NCBI RefSeq assembly: GCF_009498215.1
Contig: NZ_CP043498.1
Coordinates: 2,170,001 to 2,234,000, forward strand
Direction: 5' to 3'
From: Rhizobium grahamii
GTDB taxonomy: Bacteria > Pseudomonadota > Alphaproteobacteria > Rhizobiales > Rhizobiaceae
DNA: 64,000 bases
This document shows, piece after piece, positions 36,535 through 44,787 of this stretch; within the stretch, counting starts at the first letter, position 1; each line of letters starts with the position of its first letter. Made by a program: the position numbers and the translations under genes. A model generated the notes under the pieces. That model was not told where the DNA came from. It did not search any database and saw only the letters and a program-made list of their open reading frames with translations.

Positions 36535-38001
36535 ATGAACGACTGCATCCGCTTCATCCTCAACGGGGAGGACATCTCGCTCCGGGATATCGCTCCGACC
36601 GAGACGCTTCTCGATTTTCTTCGTTTGAAGCGCCGTCTTACCGGCACGAAGGAGGGATGCGCGGAGGGAGACTGTGGTGCCTGCACGGTGCTGGTCGGAC
36701 GCCTTGTCGACGGCAAGCTGCATTACGAATCCGTCAATGCCTGCATCCGCTTCCTCGGTTCGCTGAATGCAACACATGTGGTGACGGTCGAGCACCTTGC
36801 CGCCAAGGATGGAACGCTGCATCCGGTCCAGCAGGCCATGGTGGATTGCCACGGCTCGCAGTGCGGCTTCTGCACCCCGGGCTTCATCATGTCGCTCTAC
36901 GGCCTCTGGCTCTCGAACGAGAAGCCGAGCCGCGCCGAGATCGAGAAGTCGCTGCAGGGCAATCTCTGTCGCTGCACCGGCTACGAGCCGATCGTGAAGG
37001 CGGCCGAGATGGTCAGCCGCGCGCGCCCAAGCGCGCTGTTCGACCCGCTGGAACGCACCCGGTCGGATGTCGTCGCGCGCCTGTGGGCAATGCAGCCGAC
37101 GGAGACCATTTCCATTACCAAGGGCGACGACCGCCTGCTCGTTCCGGAGTCGGAAGAAGACCTAGCGCGGATCCTTGCGGAAGAGCCGAAGGCAACTGTC
37201 GTCGCCGGATCGACGGACGTCGGCCTTTGGGTCACGAAGCAGATGCGCCGTCTGAACCCGGTCGTTTTCATCAATCATCTTACGGAACTGCAGACGATTA
37301 CCGCCGGTGACGGCGGCTTCACGATCGGCGCCGGCGTGACCTATACGCGCGCCTTCGAAACCATTGCCCGCAAGGTGCCGACGCTCGGTCGCCTGATCAA
37401 TCGCATCGGCGGCGAACAGGTCCGCAACATGGGAACCATCGGCGGCAACATCGCCAACGGCTCCCCGATCGGCGACAGTCCGCCGCCGCTGATCGCGCTC
37501 GGCGCGACCGTCAAGCTGCGTTCGGTCGAAGGCACGCGCATGCTGCGGCTGGAAGACTTCTTCATCGAATACGGCAAGCAGGACCGCCGTCCCGGCGAGT
37601 TCGTCGAGAGCCTCTTCGTGCCCTACCCCGCCGAAGACACACGGTTTGCCGTCTACAAGATCACCAAGCGCCGCGATGAGGATATCACGGCCGTCCTCGG
37701 CGCCTTCTACCTGACACTGGATTCCGAGGGCGACGTCAACGATATCAGGATTGCTTTCGGCGGCATGGCGGGAACGCCGAAGCGCGCCCGTGCGGTCGAG
37801 AATCTGCTGATGGGCAGGCAGTGGAACGAAGAGACCATCGAAGCCGCCCGCGAAGCCTTCGATACGGATTACCAGCCGCTCAGCGACTGGCGGGCAACGG
37901 CGGAGTACCGCCAGCTGACAGCCAAGAACCTGCTAACGCGCTTCTATCTCGAAACGTCAGGCACGCCGGCCGAACTGCAGCGCTTCGAGGAGGTCGCGTA
38001 A
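36535..38001 (+). CDS. xdhA: Xanthine dehydrogenase small subunit (FeS/FAD)
   Basis: Carries electrons from the molybdenum subunit to NAD in xanthine oxidation. It is 488 residues. The plant-type [2Fe-2S] cluster uses Cys42, Cys47, Cys50 and Cys70. The second cluster uses Cys110, Cys113, Cys145 and Cys147 (QCGFCTPGF and GNLCRCTGY). The FAD domain (about 180-480) shows VVAGSTDVGLWVTKQ, VRNMGTIGGNIANGSPIGDS and a CO-dehydrogenase-flavoprotein-like C-terminus. It begins 32 bases after bdhA, and its stop overlaps the xdhB start (TAATG). Confidence 0.96.
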   Translation: MNDCIRFILNGEDISLRDIAPTETLLDFLRLKRRLTGTKEGCAEGDCGACTVLVGRLVDGKLHYESVNACIRFLGSLNATHVVTVEHLAAKDGTLHPVQQAMVDCHGSQCGFCTPGFIMSLYGLWLSNEKPSRAEIEKSLQGNLCRCTGYEPIVKAAEMVSRARPSALFDPLERTRSDVVARLWAMQPTETISITKGDDRLLVPESEEDLARILAEEPKATVVAGSTDVGLWVTKQMRRLNPVVFINHLTELQTITAGDGGFTIGAGVTYTRAFETIARKVPTLGRLINRIGGEQVRNMGTIGGNIANGSPIGDSPPPLIALGATVKLRSVEGTRMLRLEDFFIEYGKQDRRPGEFVESLFVPYPAEDTRFAVYKITKRRDEDITAVLGAFYLTLDSEGDVNDIRIAFGGMAGTPKRARAVENLLMGRQWNEETIEAAREAFDTDYQPLSDWRATAEYRQLTAKNLLTRFYLETSGTPAELQRFEEVA

Positions 38002-40339
38002 TGGACAAGTCGACATCCCCCGAGCCCAAATTCATCATCAACGGCGCCATGCACGGTTTGCTACGCCACGATTCTGCGCATAAGCACGTCACCGGCACTG
38101 CCGATTACATCGACGACCTGCCGGAGCCCGCCGGCCTCCTGCACGGTGCCCTCGGCCTCTCGGACCGGGCGCACGCCGAAATTCTCAGCATGGACCTGTC
38201 CGAAGTCGCCAAGACCCCGGGCGTCGTCTGGGTATTCACCGGCAAGGACGTGCCCGGTGTCAACGACGTCAGCTCGAACGGTAGTCACGACGAGCCGCTG
38301 CTGGCGGAAACCAAGGTCGAATTTCACAACCAGCCGATCTTTGCCGTCATTGCGGAGACTCGCGACATCGCCCGCCGCGCCGCCCGCAAGGCCAAGATCG
38401 AATATCGTGACCTTCCCCATTGGAGCGACATCGACGGGGCGCTTGCCAACGGCAGCCCGCTGGTCATCACCCCGATGACGCTGAAGCGCGGCGACGCCAA
38501 GGCCGAGATAGCCAATGCCCCGCGCAGGCTGACCGGGCAGATGCGCATCGGCGGCCAGGAGCATTTCTATCTCGAAAGCCACATCGCCATGGCGATTCCG
38601 GGCGAGGATGATGAAGTAGCCGTCTGGTCCTCGACGCAGCACCCCAGCGAGATCCAGCATATCGTCGGTCATGTGCTGAATATTCCGTCGAACGCCGTGA
38701 CGGTGAACGTGCGCCGCATGGGCGGCGGCTTCGGCGGCAAGGAAACGCAGGGCAACCAGTTTGCCGCCCTCGCCGCCATTGCAGCCAAGAAGCTGAAGCG
38801 TGCCATCAAGTTCCGCCCGGATCGCGATGAAGACATGGCAGCCACTGGCAAGCGCCACGACTTCCTGGTCGATTACGAGCTTGGTTTCGACGACGAGGGA
38901 CGGATCCACGCGGTCGATGCCACCTACGCGGCGCGATGCGGCTTCTCGTCCGATCTCTCCGGGCCGGTTACCGACCGCGCGCTTTTTCACGCCGATTCCA
39001 GCTACTTCTATCCGCATGTGCACCTGACCTCCAAGCCGCTGAAAACCCACACGGTTTCGAACACGGCGTTTCGCGGATTCGGCGGCCCGCAGGGCATGCT
39101 CGGCGCCGAACGCTTCATCGAGGAAATCGCTTACGCCGTCGGCAAGGATCCGCTCGACGTTCGCAAGCTGAACTTCTACGGCCAACCGGGCTCCGGCCGG
39201 ACGCTGACGCCCTACCATCAGGAGGTCGAGGACAGCATTCTCGAACGGATCGTCGGCGAACTGGAAGAGAGCGCCGACTATCAGGCGCGCCGAAACGCGA
39301 TCATCGAGTTCAACCGCAACAGCCGCTACATCCGCAAGGGCATAGCCCTGACGCCTGTCAAATTCGGCATTTCCTTCACCATGACCGCCTTCAATCAGGC
39401 CGGCGCGCTGGTGCACGTCTACCAGGACGGCTCGATCCATCTGAACCACGGTGGCACGGAGATGGGTCAGGGCCTCTATACCAAGGTCGCCCAGGTTCTC
39501 GCCGACAGCTTCCAGGTCGACATCGAGCGCGTGAAGATCACGGCGACGACGACGGCCAAGGTACCGAACACCTCGGCGACCGCGGCTTCCTCGGGCTCGG
39601 ACCTGAACGGTATGGCCGCCTACGACGCGGCACGGCAGATCAAGGAGCGCCTTGTCGCCTTTGCGGCCGAGAAGTTCGACGTGCCGGCAACCGAGGTGGT
39701 CTTCCTGCCGAACCGGGTTCGTGTTGGCGACAAGGAAATCCCGTTCCCGGATTTCATCAAGCAGGCCTACTTCGCCCGCGTTCAGCTCTCGGCGGCCGGT
39801 TTCTACAAGACCCCAAGATCCACTGGGACCGGGCGGCTGGTCGCGGCACGCCGTTCTACTATTTTGCCTACGGCGCCTCCTGCTCGGAAGTGTCGATCGA
39901 CACGCTGACGGGCGAATACCTGATCGACCGCACCGACATTCTCCATGATGTCGGGCGCTCGCTGAACCCGGCGATCGACATCGGCCAGGTCGAAGGCGCC
40001 TTCGTCCAGGGAATGGGCTGGCTGACGACCGAAGAACTCTGGTGGGATGCAAAGGGCCGACTGCGTACGCATGCGCCCTCGACCTACAAGATCCCGCTCG
40101 CGTCCGACCGCCCGAAGATTTTCAACGTCCGGCTGACGGAATGGTCCGAAAACGCCGAAGCCACCATCGGCCGCTCCAAGGCCGTCGGCGAACCGCCGTT
40201 CATGCTCGGCATCTCGGTTCTCGAAGCGCTGTCGATGGCGGTTGCAAGCGTTGCCGACTACCGCGTCTGCCCTCGCCTCGATGCACCGGCCACGCCCGAG
40301 CGCGTTCTGATGGCCGTCGAGCGGATGAAGAAGGTGTAG
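38001..40339 (+). pseudogene. xdhB: Xanthine dehydrogenase large (molybdenum) subunit, frameshifted
   Basis: The molybdopterin subunit that hydroxylates hypoxanthine and xanthine, here broken in frame. From 38001 the text runs normally (SAHKHVTGTADYIDDLPEP, MGGGFGGKETQGNQFAALAA, FRGFGGPQGMLGAERFIEEI, GGTEMGQGLYTKVAQVLADS) to YKTP at 39815. It then goes out of frame and stops at 39908. The next frame resumes exactly with KIHWDRAAGRGTPFYYFAYG and runs to 40339, including AVGEPPFMLG with the presumed catalytic Glu. Adding one C to the four-C run at 39811-39814 restores a 779-residue protein, the normal length. A sequencing error and a true mutation cannot be separated here. Confidence 0.9.
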
Positions 40340-40340
40340 G

Positions 40341-41192
40341 ATGACCCGGCGCGAAATCCTCTCGGGCTTCATTCCTGGAAGCGACTTTCGCGCCTTCCTC
40401 GCCGTTCAGCCTGAGGCGATCCTGATCGAGATCACCGGCACGCAAGGGTCGACCCCGCGCGAAGCCGGAACCTTCATGCTCGTCTCCGAAAAGGCGGCTT
40501 GGGGAACGATCGGCGGCGGCCAGTTCGAATACATCGCGATCCGGAACGCTCGCCAGCTGCTCGCCGGAACCGGCGGCGTCGACGTCATGGACATTCCGCT
40601 GGGACCCGAGATCGGCCAATGCTGCGGCGGACGAACACAGCTGCGATTTCGTCATGTGAACGACACCGTTCAGACGGAGCTCGATCGCCGCCAGAAAGGC
40701 GATGAGATCGAGCAACCGGAGGTCCATATCTTCGGCGCTGGCCATGTCGGGCGGGCACTGGCCGCCGCTCTGTCACCCCTGCCCGTATCGGTGACCGTCA
40801 TCGAAACCCGCGAAGACGAGCTTTCGAACCTGCCGGTCGCGACCGCCACACGGCTCGTCGCCATGCCAGAGTCATTGGTCCGCGATCTTCCTGATGGTGC
40901 TGTCGTGGTCATCGTCACGCACGATCACGCGCTCGATTTCCTCATTGCTCGCGAGGCGCTTGCGCGTAGCGACCTCGCCTATACCGGCATGATCGGTTCC
41001 GCGACCAAGCGGGCGACATTCGCAAGCTGGCTGACGCGTGAAGGCAGTGGTGAACGCAACTGGCTGGACCGCCTGACCCTGCCGATCGGTGGTTCTACCG
41101 TCAGGGACAAGCGCCCGGAAGTCATTGCCGCCATGACGGCAGCCGAAATTCTGACCGCTCTTGCCGCCTATCGCCGGTATTTAGGCTCGTAG
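40341..41192 (+). CDS. xdhC: Xanthine dehydrogenase accessory protein XdhC
   Basis: Inserts and sulfurates the molybdenum cofactor for XdhB. It is 283 residues. ITGTQGSTPREAGTFMLVSE and GTIGGGQFEYIAIR are the XdhC/CoxI N-terminal domain. EVHIFGAGHVGRALAAALSP is the Rossmann domain, and YTGMIGSATKRATFASWL is the C-terminal signature. The ATG follows the xdhB stop after one base, so it is the last gene of the operon. Its 3' end overlaps a small gene on the opposite strand by 25 bases. Confidence 0.94.
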   Translation: MTRREILSGFIPGSDFRAFLAVQPEAILIEITGTQGSTPREAGTFMLVSEKAAWGTIGGGQFEYIAIRNARQLLAGTGGVDVMDIPLGPEIGQCCGGRTQLRFRHVNDTVQTELDRRQKGDEIEQPEVHIFGAGHVGRALAAALSPLPVSVTVIETREDELSNLPVATATRLVAMPESLVRDLPDGAVVVIVTHDHALDFLIAREALARSDLAYTGMIGSATKRATFASWLTREGSGERNWLDRLTLPIGGSTVRDKRPEVIAAMTAAEILTALAAYRRYLGS

Positions 41193-41371
41193 CGCGGCTC
41201 TCGCCCATCCATAAAACCAAGGTCGCGCTTGATCCGGTCGGGCATGTCGTCGAGGTAGAGCCGGTCCCATCCGTAAAGCCGGCGCAGCACCCTGCGCCCC
41301 AAGGCGACAAGCCTTTCAGAAACCCGCGGCGCTTTCGCCCGGCTCTGGCTTTCGATAGCAATGCAATCCAT
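41168..41371 (-). CDS. DUF1127-like small protein
   Basis: A 67-residue basic protein. The C-terminal part LDDMPDRIKRDLGFMDGREP matches the short DUF1127 helix pair (L..L.D..L.DIGL..), preceded by an Arg-rich helix VSERLVALGRRVLRRLYG. DUF1127 proteins of rhizobia and Agrobacterium are small RNA-binding or regulatory proteins that influence phosphate, motility and stress responses. The frame opens at 41455, but AGGTGA just before the ATG at 41371 fixes the start. It overlaps xdhC by 25 bases antisense and is divergent from the LysR gene. Confidence 0.65.
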   Translation of the reverse strand: MDCIAIESQSRAKAPRVSERLVALGRRVLRRLYGWDRLYLDDMPDRIKRDLGFMDGREPRYEPKYRR

Positions 41372-41399
41372 GACATCACCTGTTATTTGATCCATTGGC

Positions 41400-41427
41400 T
41401 TGCAGATTGCGCCGATTAATGCTGCAA
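41400..41427. promoter_or_regulatory. TTGCAG-N16-CTGCAA dyad between the DUF1127-like and LysR genes
   Basis: A perfect 6-bp inverted repeat (41400-41405 and 41422-41427) spaced by 16 bases lies in the 99-base divergent region. It sits 44-71 bases upstream of the LysR start. LysR regulators commonly bind dyads here to repress their own gene and control the divergent one. Confidence 0.4.
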
Positions 41428-41470
41428 TTCCAATCGAACGACCGTCTGGATGCATAAAGAGAACTTATCC

Positions 41471-42376
41471 ATGAAGCTGTCGAAGCAGTTTCCGTTGAAT
41501 GCCTTGCGCGTTTTCGAAGCCGTCGCGCGGCATGGCAGCTTCACCAAGGCGGGCGATGAGCTCGGCATGACGCAGACCGCCGTCAGCTATCAGGTGAAAT
41601 TGCTGGAAGAGAACATCGGCGAGCCCCTGTTCCTGCGCCGTCCGCGTCACATCGCCCTGACCGACGCCGGCGAGCGGCTGGCGCCGAAGGTAACGGAGGC
41701 CTTCGCGCTACTGCACGAAGCCGTCGCGACCGTTCGCGGCGCGTCGGAGGAGACACTGCTCATCCATTCGACGCCGACCTTCGCGTCGCAATGGATGGCA
41801 CGCCGCCTCGGCTCGTTTCACCTCAGGCATCCCGCAACAGCTGTGCGCCTGATCACCTCGGATACTCTGATCGATTTCGCCCGGGAGTCCGCCGACATCG
41901 CCATCCGCAGCGGCAAGGGCAATTGGCCGGGCCTCACCTGCCACCGTTTGATGACCATCGATTTCACGCCGATGCTGAGCCCGCAGCTTGTTGCAAGCAG
42001 CGGCGGGATAAACCACCCGCGCGACCTTCTCAAGCTGCGCCTGATCGACGCCGGAGATCCCTGGTGGGCGACGTGGTTCGAGGCAGCCGGCGTTGCCGAT
42101 CCGGACCTTGCAGGGCGACCGCGCAGCCGGCTCGGCGCGCAATCCTTCGAAGCCAGTGCCGCAATTGCCGGACAAGGCGTGGCTATCCTGACGCCTGAGT
42201 TCTATCGCGACGACCTCGCGGCCGGCCGACTGGTCCAGCCGTTCCCGCTCGTCTGCCGGGACGACGACTGGGACTATTGGCTTGCCTATCCCGAGAACCG
42301 TCGCAACGTCCCCAAGATCAAGGCATTCAGAAACTGGATTCTTGAGGAGATGAACACTGGCGATACTGGGGCCTAG
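41471..42376 (+). CDS. LysR family regulator, GcvA-like
   Basis: A 301-residue regulator. The winged helix-turn-helix is FPLNALRVFEAVARHGSFTK, then GDELGMTQTAVSYQVKLLEE. The effector domain includes WMARRLGSFHLRHPATAVRL and ADIAIRSGKGNWPGLTCHRL, which match the GcvA/AmpR-type subfamily. The ATG at 41471 is preferred over the one at 41450 because it gives MKLSKQFPLNALR, the family N-terminus. It lies between the xdh operon and puuD, so it could control purine genes, but that is inference from position only. Confidence 0.9.
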   Translation: MKLSKQFPLNALRVFEAVARHGSFTKAGDELGMTQTAVSYQVKLLEENIGEPLFLRRPRHIALTDAGERLAPKVTEAFALLHEAVATVRGASEETLLIHSTPTFASQWMARRLGSFHLRHPATAVRLITSDTLIDFARESADIAIRSGKGNWPGLTCHRLMTIDFTPMLSPQLVASSGGINHPRDLLKLRLIDAGDPWWATWFEAAGVADPDLAGRPRSRLGAQSFEASAAIAGQGVAILTPEFYRDDLAAGRLVQPFPLVCRDDDWDYWLAYPENRRNVPKIKAFRNWILEEMNTGDTGA

Positions 42377-42709
42377 CTAATAGCCCATCTGAGGCGCGTA
42401 AAAACAGCGAGGCGTATCCTCGTTGGGAAACAGGCAGAGATGATAATCGCCATCGCCGGAGCGCATGGCCTTGCCCATCGGCAGCAGAAAGATATGGGCA
42501 TGAGTGACGAGACGGTGATCTCCCGGCAGCAACGTCACGCGATACCCCTGCGGCGTGACGGCGACGCTCTTCGGGGGGATCATCTGACAGTCCCCAGTCT
42601 CGTTGTCACCATTGCAACAGAAAGGCTCGTAACTCCAACCCGACGGTGCGTCGTGAGCCTCGGCGCAGGACGCGAACGCAATCATCATACACACAAGAAT
42701 ACTGCGCAT
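42377..42709 (-). CDS. Small exported Cys-containing protein of unknown function
   Basis: A 110-residue periplasmic protein with a signal peptide (MRSILVCMMIAFASCAEA). The mature part starts HDAPSGWSYEPFCCNGDNET and contains four or five Cys, suggesting disulfides. VAVTPQGYRVTLLPGDHRLV and YHLCLFPNEDTPRCFYAPQM follow. Proteins of this type are common in Rhizobiales and have no known function. The frame is open to 42808, but GGAGA lies 8 bases before the ATG at 42709. It ends immediately beside the LysR stop (convergent). Confidence 0.7.
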   Translation of the reverse strand: MRSILVCMMIAFASCAEAHDAPSGWSYEPFCCNGDNETGDCQMIPPKSVAVTPQGYRVTLLPGDHRLVTHAHIFLLPMGKAMRSGDGDYHLCLFPNEDTPRCFYAPQMGY

Positions 42710-42784
42710 GGGCATCTTCTCCGTTGATGAATGCGCCGCCGGGACAAGCGGCTTCCACCTCATCCCGGCGGCCTCAAATGAAAC

Positions 42785-42802
42785 TGTAATCGAATCGTTA
42801 CA
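42785..42802. promoter_or_regulatory. TGTAA-N8-TTACA dyad
   Basis: A perfect 5-bp inverted repeat with an 8-base centre (TCGAATCG) lies 76-93 bases upstream of the minus-strand exported protein gene and 239 bases upstream of puuD. Its half-sites match the dyad upstream of bacA at 24658-24671. Confidence 0.3.
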
Positions 42803-43040
42803 TTTCAAGCCGCGCTCGTCTCAGCGGAATAGAGCGACGGCAACGGTTCACAGGCGCTGAAGGCCCTGCTCACGCATGGCTCAGGGTGCTGGCAGGCATC
42901 GCCCGTGGGTCTCAAAACTTCGTTACCACGGTCGGATCTGCCTTATTGCCGGCAACAGCGAGGGATGGCACCTTTATCCCCTTTCCTCCAACCGCGACTC
43001 TCTGCAAAGTAGCGAGTCGGAGGAAGAACAGGGGAACTAG

Positions 43041-44279
43041 ATGTATGAATACGCCATAGCGTGGGAATGGCTGGCCTTTGCGGCCCGCTGGTTCCACGTC
43101 ATTACCGCGATCGCCTGGATTGGCTCGTCCTTTTATTTCATTGCGCTCGATCTCGGCCTTGTGAAGCGCCCGCATCTTCCGCCCGGCGCCTATGGCGAAG
43201 AATGGCAGGTTCACGGTGGCGGCTTTTATCACATCCAGAAATATCTCGTGGCTCCGGCACAGATGCCCGAGCACCTGACCTGGTTCAAATACGAAAGCTA
43301 TTTCACTTGGCTCTCCGGCTTCCTGATGCTCTGTATCGTCTACTATGGCGGTGCTGATCTCTTTCTGATCGACCGGCATGTGCTCGACATCAGCTCCCCG
43401 GTGGCGATCCTGATCTCGCTGACTTCGCTCGCCGTCGGCTGGCTCGTCTATGATCTCCTGTGCAAGTCGCCGCTCGGCAAGAACACCTGGGGCCTGATGG
43501 TCGTGCTCTACGCAGTGCTGGTGTTCATGGCCTGGGGCTATACGCAGCTTTTCACTGGCCGCGCCGCCTTCCTGCATCTCGGCGCCTTCACGGCGACGAT
43601 CATGTCGGCCAACGTCTTCATGATCATCATCCCGAACCAGAAGATCGTGGTCGCCGACCTGATCGCCGGGCGCACGCCCGATGCGAAGTATGGCGCGATC
43701 GCCAAACAGCGCTCGCTTCACAACAACTACCTGACGCTGCCTGTCATTTTCTTCATGCTGTCGAACCACTATCCACTGGCTTTCGGCACGGCCTACAACT
43801 GGGTGATCGCCGCTCTCGTCTTCCTGATGGGCGTCACCATCCGCCACTGGTTCAACACCACGCATGCCCGCAAGGGTCGCCCCACCTGGACCTGGATCGT
43901 CACCGTCATCCTCTTCATCCTGATCATGTGGCTGTCGACGGTGCCGAAGGTGCTGACCGGCGAAAAGGATGCACAGGCTGTCGCGCCCGCGTTCCAGCAA
44001 TTCGCCGGCGACGCACACTTCCCCGCCGTCAAGCAGCTTGTCGGGACGCGCTGTTCCATGTGCCACGCCGCCGAGCCCGTCTACGAGGGGCTGGCGCGGC
44101 CGCCGAAGAATGTCGTTCTTGAAACCGATGCGGAGATCGCCGCGCATGCGCGCGAAATCTACATTCAGGCGGGCCGCAGCCACGCCATGCCGCCCGGCAA
44201 CGTGACCGATATCACGCCGGACGAGCGCAAGCTGCTCGTCGCCTGGTTCGAAAGCGCGGTCGAGGGCAAGCCGGAATGA
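43041..44279 (+). CDS. puuD: PuuD-type membrane urate oxidase with C-terminal cytochrome c domain
   Basis: Converts urate to 5-hydroxyisourate, passing electrons to the respiratory chain rather than to oxygen as uricase does. It is 412 residues. About eight transmembrane helices occupy residues 12-302 (WEWLAFAARWFHVITAIAWI, SANVFMIIIPNQKIV). After the last helix a periplasmic cytochrome c domain carries the haem site Cys338-Ser-Met-Cys341-His342, with Met at SHAMPPGN as a likely axial ligand. A small hairpin (42995-43019) lies just upstream of the ribosome site. It overlaps the next gene by 4 bases. Confidence 0.93.
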   Translation: MYEYAIAWEWLAFAARWFHVITAIAWIGSSFYFIALDLGLVKRPHLPPGAYGEEWQVHGGGFYHIQKYLVAPAQMPEHLTWFKYESYFTWLSGFLMLCIVYYGGADLFLIDRHVLDISSPVAILISLTSLAVGWLVYDLLCKSPLGKNTWGLMVVLYAVLVFMAWGYTQLFTGRAAFLHLGAFTATIMSANVFMIIIPNQKIVVADLIAGRTPDAKYGAIAKQRSLHNNYLTLPVIFFMLSNHYPLAFGTAYNWVIAALVFLMGVTIRHWFNTTHARKGRPTWTWIVTVILFILIMWLSTVPKVLTGEKDAQAVAPAFQQFAGDAHFPAVKQLVGTRCSMCHAAEPVYEGLARPPKNVVLETDAEIAAHAREIYIQAGRSHAMPPGNVTDITPDERKLLVAWFESAVEGKPE

Positions 44280-44749
44280 TAAAAGGCCTCCCAACCGTGC
44301 TTCTGGCCAATCTCATAGCCCTTCCAGGGCTGGCGTGGACGGAAGCGCGGGCTGAGGAGGCCAATGCAAAACAGGAAGACGTGAGAACGACGGGCACCGT
44401 GCCTGCTAATATCACGGCCCCCACCGATCTTTGGGGCGAGATCAATGTGCTGGGCACCAGCCCCTTCTGGGCATTCCGCATCCGCGAGGATCAGATCACC
44501 TTCAGCCGGGCGGGCAAGAACGACGTCATCACCATCAACCCCGGCCCAATGGCACCGACTAAAGACAGCGCGACATGGACCATCACCCACCCGCCGTCGC
44601 ACTACACGCTGACGCTGACCAGGGAGACCTGCGTCGACGGCGCATCCGGGAGGCGTTACGATCTCGCGGCAAAGCTGGTATTTCAGGGCAGGACACTATA
44701 CGGCTGCGCCGCATCGGTGGCAGCCCTTCCAGCCAAGCCTGCTCCCTGA
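44276..44749 (+). CDS. Small exported protein coupled to puuD
   Basis: A 157-residue protein with an N-terminal signal or anchor (residues about 1-26, MIKGLPTVLLANLIALPGLA). The mature part is beta-rich: WGEINVLGTSPFWAFRIRED, a Thr-rich centre, then TLTRETCVDGASGRRYDLAA and RTLYGCAASV, with two Cys that could pair. This resembles COG3650-like periplasmic proteins. Its ATG overlaps the puuD stop (ATGA, 44276-44279), so translation is coupled. That suggests a role with the periplasmic cytochrome domain of PuuD, but no function is known. Confidence 0.7.
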   Translation: MIKGLPTVLLANLIALPGLAWTEARAEEANAKQEDVRTTGTVPANITAPTDLWGEINVLGTSPFWAFRIREDQITFSRAGKNDVITINPGPMAPTKDSATWTITHPPSHYTLTLTRETCVDGASGRRYDLAAKLVFQGRTLYGCAASVAALPAKPAP

Positions 44750-44787
44750 GACTGACGACGACACGCAATCGATAAAGGCGAACGCCC

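Noticed and set aside
38061..40052. A 663-codon minus-strand frame opposite xdhB
   Set aside because: The opposite strand carries clear XdhB motifs, so this is a shadow, even though xdhB itself is frameshifted.
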